Assembly: GCF_030064125.1 (NCBI RefSeq)
Contig: NZ_CP125957.1
Location: 2,356,001-2,420,000 of the forward strand
Length of the DNA: 64,000 nucleotides
Source: Pseudomonas sp. G2-4
GTDB lineage: Bacteria > Pseudomonadota > Gammaproteobacteria > Pseudomonadales > Pseudomonadaceae
Reading direction: 5' to 3'
This document shows, piece by piece, positions 18,131-26,860 of this stretch. Each line of letters starts with the position of its first letter. Within the stretch, counting starts at the first letter, position 1. A model generated the notes under the pieces. That model was given only the letters and a program-made list of their open reading frames with translations, was not told the origin of the DNA and made no database searches. Both the position numbers and the translations under genes were made by a program.

Positions 18131-21129
18131 TATTGAACGTGACTTTCCGGCTCGCAAGGCTGTATCGCCGGCTATTGCCGCAATCGCTACGCGCACAGTT
18201 CACACTGGCGTTCCTGACGCTGGCGCTGCTGATCCTGGCGGGTGGGGCAACGGCGGTCTACGCCCTGCGCACGTCAAACAGCGCCACCCGCCAACTGACG
18301 GATGAACGACTGGTTCGCATGCAAGATGGGCAAGACATGCTGCAGCGTACCTTGTTGATTGAACGCCAGACCGATCAGCTCCTGACAAGCCACTCCGCTG
18401 ACACCCTGCGTTCAAGCTATGCGGCGACCGTCGAACAGCTTGAAGCCCTTGATCAACTGGTGCAGCAGTTGACAGCGGCAAACAGCGGCGTGGCGATACT
18501 CGATATGCACCAGTCAAGCCAGATGTTCCGCAACACCGCCAACATCGTTGCGCAGCTGCGAGAGAGCCTGCTGCAAACCGAGGTCTCCTTTGAGCAGGAC
18601 CTGGAGGATCAGACCACCCGGTTAACCGCGATTCAGACCCGGGCCAACCTGGAGCAGGCAGTGTTGCTTTTCGAGCTGCCGCAGGCGGTTGACAGTGATG
18701 CCGTGCAACGGCTGCGGACCCGATATGAGCGCTTGTCACAGGCCGCTGGCACGTTACCCGACGCTGATGTGCCGACCCCCGATCTTTTCTCCCAACGCCT
18801 GAGGCTCATCGATCAACACAACGTCATACAGCGCTTCAATGAGGAACTGAAGAATGAGGCGGAGGTTCTGGTCGCGGTGGCCCGTACTCAATCCAGTGCT
18901 TACACCGAAGACTATCGCGAAGCCGTGCAGCGCCTGGTCGAGGCCTCGAATCGTAGCCAGCAATGGGTACTGATCATGTTGGGCGCCAGCCTGGTGTTCG
19001 CCTGGTTCGTGACCCGGGTGTTCATGGGCCGTCATGTGCTCGTGCGCCTGAATGAAATAAGCCGGCAGTTACGTCAGGAACACACTGAAAAAACCCATTT
19101 GATGATGGCCGAGCATGGGAAGGATGAGATCGGCAATATGGCTCGCGCGGTGAATCAGTTCCTCAAGGATCGAATTCAACTGGAGAAAAAAACCGTCCAA
19201 CTGAGCATCGCCACCGAGCGGCTCGCCGTGCAAAACAACCGATTGGAGCAAGAAGCCGTCATTCGGGCCGGACAGGGTCATGTCTTGGAGCTGATCGCCA
19301 GGAGCACTGAGCTGGCAGAAGTCCTTGAGAGCCTGGCTCACCTGGTCGAGTCCCAGTTGAAGGAGATGAGGGTCTCCATCCTGGTGCTGGATGAAGAGGG
19401 CAAGCATCTGCTGCACGGGGCTGCGCCCAGTTTGCCAAAAGCCTACAACGAGATTATCGACGGGATTGCGATCGGTCCGAACGTCGGTTCATGCGGCACC
19501 GCGGTGTATCGACGAGAACCGGTCATCGTCACGGATATCGAGCTGGATCCGCTGTGGGAGGAATATCGTTCAATCGCTGCGCTCTATGGCATTCGCTCCT
19601 GCTGGTCGACGCCGATTCTGTCCCATGAGCGAAAGGTGTTGGGCACGTTTGCCTTGTATTCCAGCACCGTACGCAGCCCAAGCGCGTTCGAGGCGCGGCT
19701 GATCGACATGGCGACCCCGCTTGCCGGCATTGCGATAGAACGGCAACTGACGGAAAAGCGCATTCGCTACATGGGTGACCATGACGCACTGACCGGGCTG
19801 CCGAATCGCACCCTGCTCGAAGACCGTCTCAAGCAGGCCATACTTTATGCTCAGCGCTACAACCGCCTGGTGACGGTGGTGTTTCTCGACCTGGACAAAT
19901 TCAAGCTGGTGAATGACAGCCTTGGGCACAGTGCCGGAGACGAACTGCTGAAAACCGTCGCCCAGCGCATGTTGGGGTGTGTACGCCGCACCGATACGGT
20001 CGTGCGCCTGGGGGGCGACGAGTTTGTGATCGTCCTGTTCGACCAGCCCTCAGACCTCGACGGTGTGACGCCCGCCCTGCACAAAATCCAGGAGGCCATC
20101 CTGCAGCCCATCCAGCTCAGCGGACATACACTCCACGTCACCTGCAGCATGGGGTTGGCCTGCTATCCCGCCGACGGCAGCGATACCGACACGCTATTGA
20201 GCAACGCGGACGCCGCCATGTACCGGGCCAAGGAACTGGGGCGCAACAGTTACCAGTTCTACACGAGCGAGATGAATTACAAGGTTCAGGGCAAGCTCGC
20301 CATGCAAGACGGGCTTCGAAACGCACTCAACCATGACGAGTTCCTGTTGCTGTATCAGCCACAGGTGGATTTGCATTCGGGGCAGATTATCGGTGTAGAG
20401 GCGTTGATCCGCTGGCAGCACCCCGAGCTTGGCAGGGTGTCTCCGATCAAATTCATTTCCCAGGCCGAAGAGACCGGGTTGATCGTGCCCATCGGCGACT
20501 GGGTGATTCATGCCGCATGCAGACAGAACAAAGCCTGGCAGGATGCGGGCTGGCCGCCGATCACCATGTCGGTGAATATTTCCGCACGGCAGTTCATTGA
20601 AAGGGACCTGATCGACCGGGTGAGGCATGCCTTGCAAGAGACCGGACTGGACCCGATGTACCTGGAGCTGGAGCTGACCGAAAGTCTGATCATGCAAGAC
20701 CTTCAGCAAGCCATCCGCAAAATGAAGGAACTGCAATCGATGGGGATCAGCCTCTCGATCGACGACTTCGGCACCGGTTACTCCAGCCTCGCCGCATTGA
20801 AAACCTTCCCGATCGCAAGACTCAAGATCGACCAGTCTTTCGTGCGCGACCTGCCCGACAACGAGAACGACAAGGCCATCGCCACCGCCGTGATTTCGTT
20901 GGGGCACAAACTGAACCTCAAGGTCATTGCCGAAGGTGTCGAAACACAAGAGCAGCAAACGTTCCTGTATGAAAACGGCTGCGATGAAATCCAAGGCTAC
21001 TTTTTCAGCAAGGCGGTCAGTGCAGAGGAAATCAGTCAGTTGCTGCGTACGGCCCGGTTGCCTCAACCGAGTCGCGTTGCGAGCCCTGACTCGGTAAGGC
21101 AAGAACACGGTGTAAAAGGCCCCCGGTAA
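18118..21129 (+). CDS. Membrane sensor diguanylate cyclase/phosphodiesterase (HAMP-GAF-GGDEF-EAL)
   Basis: This 1003-residue protein has a membrane segment at about 22-45, a helical periplasmic domain to about 280, a second membrane segment at about 282-300 and a HAMP-like linker. A GAF domain follows at about 390-540, then GGDEF at about 550-715 and EAL at about 725-980. The cyclase motif is intact (RLGGDEF), preceded five residues earlier by an RxxD inhibitory site. The EAL signature 'GVEALIRWQHP', 'DDFGTGYSS' and 'VIAEGVET' are present, so both activities may be real. It is coupled to the upstream binding protein, giving a ligand-to-c-di-GMP relay. Confidence 0.95.
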   Translation: MESLILNVTFRLARLYRRLLPQSLRAQFTLAFLTLALLILAGGATAVYALRTSNSATRQLTDERLVRMQDGQDMLQRTLLIERQTDQLLTSHSADTLRSSYAATVEQLEALDQLVQQLTAANSGVAILDMHQSSQMFRNTANIVAQLRESLLQTEVSFEQDLEDQTTRLTAIQTRANLEQAVLLFELPQAVDSDAVQRLRTRYERLSQAAGTLPDADVPTPDLFSQRLRLIDQHNVIQRFNEELKNEAEVLVAVARTQSSAYTEDYREAVQRLVEASNRSQQWVLIMLGASLVFAWFVTRVFMGRHVLVRLNEISRQLRQEHTEKTHLMMAEHGKDEIGNMARAVNQFLKDRIQLEKKTVQLSIATERLAVQNNRLEQEAVIRAGQGHVLELIARSTELAEVLESLAHLVESQLKEMRVSILVLDEEGKHLLHGAAPSLPKAYNEIIDGIAIGPNVGSCGTAVYRREPVIVTDIELDPLWEEYRSIAALYGIRSCWSTPILSHERKVLGTFALYSSTVRSPSAFEARLIDMATPLAGIAIERQLTEKRIRYMGDHDALTGLPNRTLLEDRLKQAILYAQRYNRLVTVVFLDLDKFKLVNDSLGHSAGDELLKTVAQRMLGCVRRTDTVVRLGGDEFVIVLFDQPSDLDGVTPALHKIQEAILQPIQLSGHTLHVTCSMGLACYPADGSDTDTLLSNADAAMYRAKELGRNSYQFYTSEMNYKVQGKLAMQDGLRNALNHDEFLLLYQPQVDLHSGQIIGVEALIRWQHPELGRVSPIKFISQAEETGLIVPIGDWVIHAACRQNKAWQDAGWPPITMSVNISARQFIERDLIDRVRHALQETGLDPMYLELELTESLIMQDLQQAIRKMKELQSMGISLSIDDFGTGYSSLAALKTFPIARLKIDQSFVRDLPDNENDKAIATAVISLGHKLNLKVIAEGVETQEQQTFLYENGCDEIQGYFFSKAVSAEEISQLLRTARLPQPSRVASPDSVRQEHGVKGPR

Positions 21130-21184
21130 TCCAATGTCCAGGCATTGATGACTCAGCGTGCGGGAAAACGCGGCCTTTATCCAA

Positions 21185-21748
21185 TCACAGCATGCGGCGC
21201 AGGACGTCGTTGCGAGGGTCGCGGTCGAAGACCCGGTGCTTGAGGGCGCCCGCGACATGCAACACGATCAGCCCGAGCAGGGTATAGGCGAGCACCTTGT
21301 GCAGCCATTGAAAGACGACGAACCAATCGTCATTTTTCGGCAGGAGCTCGGGGAGGTTGACCCCAAAAAAGAACACGCCGTCGCTCATTGTGTAGGTGCT
21401 CGACATCGAGTATCCCATCAGCGGTACGGCGACGATCAGTACATACATGGAGCGTTGCACCAGGCGTGACAAAAACCGCTCATGGGCGGCCAATGTTTCC
21501 GGCGGCGCTGGGAGCGTGGGGGTGCGCAGACGCAGGACAATCTGAACCAGGACCAGCAGGAAAGCCAATACGCCAAAGGATTTGTGCCAGGGGTAATAGA
21601 GCTCGTACTTGCTCGCCACTTCATCGTCCATGCCGGTCATATGCCAGCCGGCCCAGAGGAGGCCGGCGATAAGCACGGCGCGCACCCAGTGCAAAACTCG
21701 CAGGGATGCTGGATACCGATCAATTGTCGCTTGTTTTATGGGATTCAT
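21185..21748 (-). CDS. Cytochrome b561 family protein
   Basis: About 187 residues from the ATG at 21748 (GAAGAGG ribosome site). Four membrane segments are visible with histidines suited to two b-type hemes ('LHWVRAVLIAGLLWAGWHMTG', 'YPWHKSFGVLAFLLVLVQI', 'WLHKVLAYTLLGLIVLHVAGALKH'). This is the short YceJ/CybB type that moves electrons from quinol, often to periplasmic partners. It is convergent with the GGDEF-EAL gene and lies downstream of the aldehyde dehydrogenase, separated from it by a strong hairpin, so it is probably its own unit. Confidence 0.92.
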   Translation of the reverse strand: MNPIKQATIDRYPASLRVLHWVRAVLIAGLLWAGWHMTGMDDEVASKYELYYPWHKSFGVLAFLLVLVQIVLRLRTPTLPAPPETLAAHERFLSRLVQRSMYVLIVAVPLMGYSMSSTYTMSDGVFFFGVNLPELLPKNDDWFVVFQWLHKVLAYTLLGLIVLHVAGALKHRVFDRDPRNDVLRRML

Positions 21749-21796
21749 CGCAGCCTCTTCATTGATCATCAAGACATCGAAAATGCACGGTTCAAT

Positions 21797-21830
21797 ACCA
21801 CCCTCGGCGACACCAGGCTTCGAGGGTGGT
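21797..21830 (-). terminator. Hairpin between aldehyde dehydrogenase and cytochrome b561 genes
   Basis: A perfect 10-bp inverted repeat ACCACCCTCG / CGAGGGTGGT with a 14-nt loop, just after the aldehyde dehydrogenase stop on the minus strand. It lacks a U-run, so termination may be weak or Rho-assisted. Confidence 0.45.
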
Positions 21831-21847
21831 GGGTGCAGTGATTGTGC

Positions 21848-23302
21848 TCAGGTCGGCAGCAGTACGGTGATGACCTTCTCCTCGGTGTAGGCCAACGCAC
21901 CGCCAAACCCGCCTTCGCGCCCGATGCCGCTGGCCTTGACGCCACCCCAGGGCAGGTTGGCATCCAGCGGGCTCCAGCAGTTGATCCCCACGGCGCCGGC
22001 CTTTACTGCAGCGGCTACGCGGTGGGCTCGCACCAGGTCGGCAGTCCAGACCGTGGCCGCCAGGCCGTAGGTGGAATCGTTGGCCAGTGCGACCGCCTCC
22101 TCTTCGCTGTCGAAGGTGATCACTGTGCCGACGGGCCCGAAGATCTCGTCCTGGGCAATCGCCATGTCGTTGCGGGCATTGGCGAAGATCGTCGGCTGGA
22201 CAAACCAGCCCTGTTCAGGGGTCGATACACCGCCGGCCAGTAGTGAGGCGCCTTGGTCGATGCCCAGTTGGATGTAGCGGTTGACGCGATCGAATTGCGC
22301 TTTCTTGGCCACCGGCCCCATTTGTACATCCGGCTGCCGGGGATCGCCCACCTTGACCGCGCGCGCAGCATCGGCAAGCGCCGCGGCGAAGCGATCGGCG
22401 AGGCTGCGGTGTACCAGGATGCGTGAGCCGGCTGCACAGATCTGGCCCTGATTGACGAACAGGCCGAGCGCGCAGCCGCGCAGCGCGTCCTCGAAGGAGG
22501 CATCGTCGAAGACAATCTGTGGGCTCTTGCCGCCCAGCTCCAGTGCCACGCGCTTGAACAGCACGCCGGCGGTGCGCTGGATCTCGCGTCCGGCCTCGGG
22601 GCTGCCGGTGAAGCTGATCTTGGCGATGTGCGGGTGTTCGCACAACGCGCGACCCACCTCGTCGCCGTAGCCGGTGACCACGTTGATCACGCCGTCAGGG
22701 AAGCCCGCTTCCTGAGCCAGCGCCGCCAGGTGCAGGGCCGACTGCGGGGTTTCTTCCGACGGTTTGATGACCACGGTGCAACCTGCTGCCAGCAACGCGG
22801 CGAGCTTCCACACCGTGATCATCAGCGGTGAGTTCCAGGGCACGATGGCGCCGACCACGCCCACTGGCTCGCGCACTGTGTACGAGAGGGTCTTGGCGCC
22901 GAAGTATCCACCGGTGGGAATGGTGCGTCCCTCGAGCTGGTTGGCCCAGCCGGCGGCGGCGCGCAGGTTGGCGATCGCGTTGGGCAGGTCCATCCGGCGC
23001 GGTTCGAGCGGTGAGCGACCGATGGCGTTGGCGTCCAGATCGGCCAGCAATTCGCTGTCGCGCTCGACCAGATCAGCCAGTTTCGACAGCAGTCGAGCGC
23101 GCTGGGCGCCGTCAAGCTGGCTCCAGGCACCCTGCTCGAGTTGGGTGCGCGCCGCGCCCACGGCACGGTCCACGTCCTCGGCCGTGCCGCGCGCAGTGCT
23201 GCCGTATGCCTGTTCTGTCACGGGGTTGATGAGGGTTATGCGACGACCGTCGGAGGCTTCGAAGGACGCGCCTTGGATGAAGTGGTTCAGGTGCTGGGTC
23301 AT
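21848..23302 (-). CDS. Aldehyde dehydrogenase (NAD(P)+-dependent)
   Basis: This 484-residue protein has the complete ALDH superfamily pattern: 'PWNSPLMITVWKLAALLAAGCTVVIKPSEETP', 'FTGSPEAGREI' (cofactor loop), 'LELGGKSPQIV' (general base Glu) and 'NQGQICAAGSRI' (catalytic Cys). It oxidises an aldehyde to a carboxylic acid. It follows an aminotransferase gene by 40 bp in the same orientation, so the pair probably converts an omega-amine to an aldehyde and then to an acid, as in GABA, diaminobutyrate or aminoalcohol use. Confidence 0.93.
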   Translation of the reverse strand: MTQHLNHFIQGASFEASDGRRITLINPVTEQAYGSTARGTAEDVDRAVGAARTQLEQGAWSQLDGAQRARLLSKLADLVERDSELLADLDANAIGRSPLEPRRMDLPNAIANLRAAAGWANQLEGRTIPTGGYFGAKTLSYTVREPVGVVGAIVPWNSPLMITVWKLAALLAAGCTVVIKPSEETPQSALHLAALAQEAGFPDGVINVVTGYGDEVGRALCEHPHIAKISFTGSPEAGREIQRTAGVLFKRVALELGGKSPQIVFDDASFEDALRGCALGLFVNQGQICAAGSRILVHRSLADRFAAALADAARAVKVGDPRQPDVQMGPVAKKAQFDRVNRYIQLGIDQGASLLAGGVSTPEQGWFVQPTIFANARNDMAIAQDEIFGPVGTVITFDSEEEAVALANDSTYGLAATVWTADLVRAHRVAAAVKAGAVGINCWSPLDANLPWGGVKASGIGREGGFGGALAYTEEKVITVLLPT

Positions 23303-23342
23303 TGGGGGGCCTGCGTGATAGGGAATGGTCGGGTGACACGCC

Positions 23343-24719
23343 TCATGCCTTGAGGGAGGCGAGGGCGTCGCCGAAGATGTCCAGGGCCTTGAAGAACAGC
23401 GAGCGTGAGATCGTCAGCGAGGGCATGACCCGCATGACGTTGCTGTAGCGACCGCAGGGAATCATCAGCACGCCGTGGTTTAACAGGTAGCCCATGAGCT
23501 GGCCGATCTTCTGCGGCTCCAGGGGGGCTTTGGTGGCCGGGTCCTCGACCAGTTCGATACCGATCATCAGGCCGCGGCCGCGTACTTCACCAACGAACGG
23601 GCTGTTGAAACCACGGATACGTTCCTGCGCCTCCAGCCCCAGCGCGTGGGCACGGTTGAGCAGATCAAGCTCCGGGTCTTGCAGGATGCTGATGTTGGTC
23701 AGCGCGACGGCCGCGGACAACGAGTTGGCGGCGAAAGTATTGGGCATCGATCCGTCAGGAATCGCGGCCGCCAGGTCTGAGCGCATGATCAGGCCGGCCA
23801 TTGGCAGGTCGCTGCCGATACCTTTGCCAAAGGTGAGCATGTCGGGCTTGACGCCTGCGTGCTCGACCGCCCACATTTTTCCGGTGCGCCCTGCGCCGGA
23901 CTGCACTTCATCAACGATCAACAGCGTGCCGCTGCGGTCGCAGGCCTTGCGCAACAGTTGCAGGAACTCTGCCGAGGGCGGCACGTAGCCGCCTTCGCCC
24001 TGCACCGGTTCCACGATCACGGCGGCCACGTCGTCGGCGGCGGTGTAAGGGGTATTCAGCAGGTAGTCCACGTACTCGCCGGCGATCTGCTCGGCGCTTT
24101 TGTGAGTGGTGTCAAAGGGAAAACGGTAGGCATACGGGTAGGGGGCGTGAATGACGCCACCCATCTGGGCGCCGTAGCCCTTGCGATAGGCCGTGCCTGT
24201 CGTCAAGGAACCCGAAGCGTTCCACACGCCGTGGTAGCCACCGTGGAAAGCGATGATCTGGTGCCGCCCGGTGATGCGCTTGGCGAACTTGATGGCGGCC
24301 TCCAGCGCATCGCTGCCGCTTTGCGTGAAGAACGTGATGCAGTCGCCACGCAAACCGTCGGGTGCGATCTCGGAGAGCTTGGCTGCCAGTTCGGTGCGCC
24401 GGGTGCTATTGACTTCCAACGCATGCATCAGCACCTCGGACTGTTCGCGGATGGCTTGCACCACCTTCGGGTGGCAGCGGCCTACGCTGCTGACACCCAC
24501 GCCTGCGGACAGGTCAATGTAGGTGTTGCCGTCCGGGTCCTTGAAGGTCGCGCCAAACGCACGGTCCATGGCCACGGGCATGCGTCCGCCGCCGCGGGCC
24601 ATCGACTCGGTGCGCTCCGACAACGCCAGGGCCTCGCGGGTCTTGGGGCCGGGCACGGTGCCGGAGGTCATCCGCGGGGCATCCGCGAAGTGGAGGGATT
24701 CAAGTTTGGTTTCGCTCAT
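23343..24719 (-). CDS. Class III aminotransferase (diaminobutyrate/4-aminobutyrate type)
   Basis: This 458-residue protein is fold type I, class III. Visible marks are 'FFTQSGSDALEAAIKFAKRITGR' (phosphate pocket), 'LLIVDEVQSGAGRTGKMWAVEHAG' (PLP-contacting Asp) and 'MLTFGKGIGSDLPMAG' (PLP lysine). The overall style is that of diaminobutyrate-2-oxoglutarate transaminase and GabT. No ectoine or siderophore genes adjoin it, so a catabolic role with the following aldehyde dehydrogenase is more likely. It faces an AraC-family regulator, with a direct repeat in the shared region. Confidence 0.9.
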   Translation of the reverse strand: MSETKLESLHFADAPRMTSGTVPGPKTREALALSERTESMARGGGRMPVAMDRAFGATFKDPDGNTYIDLSAGVGVSSVGRCHPKVVQAIREQSEVLMHALEVNSTRRTELAAKLSEIAPDGLRGDCITFFTQSGSDALEAAIKFAKRITGRHQIIAFHGGYHGVWNASGSLTTGTAYRKGYGAQMGGVIHAPYPYAYRFPFDTTHKSAEQIAGEYVDYLLNTPYTAADDVAAVIVEPVQGEGGYVPPSAEFLQLLRKACDRSGTLLIVDEVQSGAGRTGKMWAVEHAGVKPDMLTFGKGIGSDLPMAGLIMRSDLAAAIPDGSMPNTFAANSLSAAVALTNISILQDPELDLLNRAHALGLEAQERIRGFNSPFVGEVRGRGLMIGIELVEDPATKAPLEPQKIGQLMGYLLNHGVLMIPCGRYSNVMRVMPSLTISRSLFFKALDIFGDALASLKA

Positions 24720-24852
24720 GACGGTCTCTCAAGATGTCGGTTTCAGTGTGCCGATCATCCTCGCGTGGGGTTCCTGGCCGGTAGCCCGAATCGGCACATG
24801 GATGGACCGCCCCAAACACGAGCTCCAGGGAACTGGCTGTTCGTCAGAGAAT

Positions 24853-24885
24853 TGTGCAATATTTCATCTATGTGCGAATATCGTC
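24853..24885. promoter_or_regulatory. Imperfect direct repeat, candidate AraC-type binding site
   Basis: TGTGCAATATTTCATC (24853) and TGTGCGAATATCGTC (24871) are similar 15-16-bp repeats starting 18 bp apart. They lie in the 214-bp divergent gap between the aminotransferase and the AraC gene. AraC proteins commonly bind such tandem repeats. Assignment is by position only. Confidence 0.4.
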
Positions 24886-24933
24886 AAAGAAGTCGGACAA
24901 AAACAATAATATTGGCAGAGGCTTTCGCGCATT

Positions 24934-25896
24934 ATGAGAAATCAGAACATAAGCCATTTTCGCGACATCCATGTCCATGCCGCCACCGTCCAGGAGTGGA
25001 ACCAGGACTACAACCAGTTAACCGCCGGTTTGGCCGAGTGTTCGCTCATGCAGTTGACCACGGCGCGATGCCACGTCTTTCGCGAGCAGATCAACCAGCG
25101 TGTCGTGCAGCACGGCGTGGCCCCCCGGGGCAAGATGTGCTTCGCAGTGCCGCTCACTGTCCCGGGTTCGACGCGGATGCAGGGGCGGGAAGTGGACGAC
25201 AGCAGCCTGTTCTTTCTCCATGGTGGCGAGGAGTTCATGTTCCATATGCCGATGGGCATGGAGCTGCTGTCCATCACGTTTGAACGTGAATGGTTCGAGC
25301 AGGCATTGGCGCAAACGGCGTCGGCCAAGGACATCAGCCAGTTGTTGCGCCAACCGGTGATCAGGGTTTCCAGCCAGCGCTTCGCCCAGGCTCGCCGCCG
25401 ATTGCTGGCGGTGATCTCCCAGGCCCTGGCGCACGAAGAACTCGACAGCGCGGGCGATCCGGCGTTGGAGCAGGCCATGCTCGGTGAGTTGCTGCAACTC
25501 ATGACCGACCCGGCCTGCGACAAGCAGCAGCGCATCGCCAGCTCCACGCGCAGCTTCATTGTCGAGAAATGCCACCGTCTGGCGACCGCAGAGATGATCA
25601 ACGTGCCCAGCGTGAACGAGCTGTGCCAGCGACTCCACGTGAGCCGGCGTACCGTGCAGAACAGCTTCCGCTCGGTGGCCGAGACGACGCCGCTGAACTA
25701 CTTGCGCTCGGTGAGGCTCAACGGTGTGCGCCGAACCTTGATGTCTACCCCCGCGTCGCACCTCTCGATCGGCGATGCCGCTGCCCAGTGGGGTTTCTAT
25801 CATCTCAGCCATTTCGCGGCGGAGTACCAGGAGCTGTTCGCCGAGTTGCCGTCCCATACCGTGCGCGCAGCCATCCCCGGTTGCGCCCATGCCTGA
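24934..25896 (+). CDS. AraC family transcriptional regulator (EutR/FeaR-like)
   Basis: This 320-residue protein has a large N-terminal effector domain and a C-terminal double helix-turn-helix (about 225-315). The C-terminal region 'SVNELCQRLHVSRRTVQNSFRSVAETTPLNYLRSVRLNGVRR' is typical of the EutR/OruR-like branch, which often senses amines or aminoalcohols. It is divergent from the aminotransferase/aldehyde dehydrogenase pair and probably activates it. Confidence 0.9.
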   Translation: MRNQNISHFRDIHVHAATVQEWNQDYNQLTAGLAECSLMQLTTARCHVFREQINQRVVQHGVAPRGKMCFAVPLTVPGSTRMQGREVDDSSLFFLHGGEEFMFHMPMGMELLSITFEREWFEQALAQTASAKDISQLLRQPVIRVSSQRFAQARRRLLAVISQALAHEELDSAGDPALEQAMLGELLQLMTDPACDKQQRIASSTRSFIVEKCHRLATAEMINVPSVNELCQRLHVSRRTVQNSFRSVAETTPLNYLRSVRLNGVRRTLMSTPASHLSIGDAAAQWGFYHLSHFAAEYQELFAELPSHTVRAAIPGCAHA

Positions 25897-25956
25897 ACAT
25901 CAGCCCGCCGCACTCAGTGGCGGACGGCCGTTGACCCCACAAGGATGTAGAAAAAG

Positions 25957-26685
25957 ATGAACAGTCTTCGCCGCCTGCTCATGGTCTTCGACCTGTTTCG
26001 CCCGGAACAACCGGTCATCGATGTGGAGATCATTTGCCGAGAGCTCGGCTACACACCCGCCACCGCCTACCGTTATCTGCGCGAACTCGGCGATGCGGGC
26101 TTGTTGAAGCGATTGCCGCGCGGCTACGCACTTGGCCCGCGAATCGTCACGCTGGAGCATCAGATGACCCACTACGATCCGTTGTTGGCATGCAGCCGGG
26201 ACCTGGTCGACAAACTGGTCGCCGACACCGGCCTGGATGCGCTGGTCAGCGAGTGGCATGGCGACTCAGTGGTCAACGTGCTGATCCGTCGTGGCTCGGA
26301 TGCCGGCCCGGTCGGTGGTGACAGGGGGAGGGCGATTGATCTTTTTCACAGCGCGACCGCCCGGGTCGTATTGGCTTATCTGCTGCCGCGCCAGATCCGA
26401 CGCCTCTACGACACGCACGCGAACCAGGCTCAATTGCTGGAATGGAAGCCGTTCACCAAAAGCCTGCTTGCCATCCGCAAGCAGGGCTACTGCATCAGTG
26501 AAAACGAGCTGCACTCGGGACGCAGTGGCATCGCGGCACCGATCTTCGACGAAAAGCAGCGAGTCCTCGCAAGCGTGACCCTGGTCGGACACAGTGAGCG
26601 GTTCCGTGCGTTTCAGCAAAGCTACTTGTGTGAGCTGGTGACCGACGCGGCGGCGGAACTGACCGCGCGTATCGCCTTGCAGTGA
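25957..26685 (+). CDS. IclR family transcriptional regulator
   Basis: This 242-residue protein has an N-terminal winged helix ('PVIDVEIICRELGYTPATAYRYLRELGDAGLLKRL', residues 20-54) and a C-terminal IclR effector domain ending in 'TLVGHSERFRAFQQSYLCELVTDAAAELTARI'. It starts 60 bp after the AraC gene and is followed by an APC permease gene in the same orientation. It probably regulates that permease or the aminotransferase genes. Confidence 0.9.
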   Translation: MNSLRRLLMVFDLFRPEQPVIDVEIICRELGYTPATAYRYLRELGDAGLLKRLPRGYALGPRIVTLEHQMTHYDPLLACSRDLVDKLVADTGLDALVSEWHGDSVVNVLIRRGSDAGPVGGDRGRAIDLFHSATARVVLAYLLPRQIRRLYDTHANQAQLLEWKPFTKSLLAIRKQGYCISENELHSGRSGIAAPIFDEKQRVLASVTLVGHSERFRAFQQSYLCELVTDAAAELTARIALQ

Positions 26686-26860
26686 GCTGTTGCCTTGGCC
26701 TGTTTTGGAACGAGGTACCGATTTGGGATATCGGGGCGTTCACGGGGAGGCATAGGATCAGGTCCAACATGCGACTACAGCGATAAGCTATTCGGTGACA
26801 GTGAGCGGTTGACTGCGCCGATCCTACAGCGACTGCCTCATACAATAAGGTCAAGAAAAA

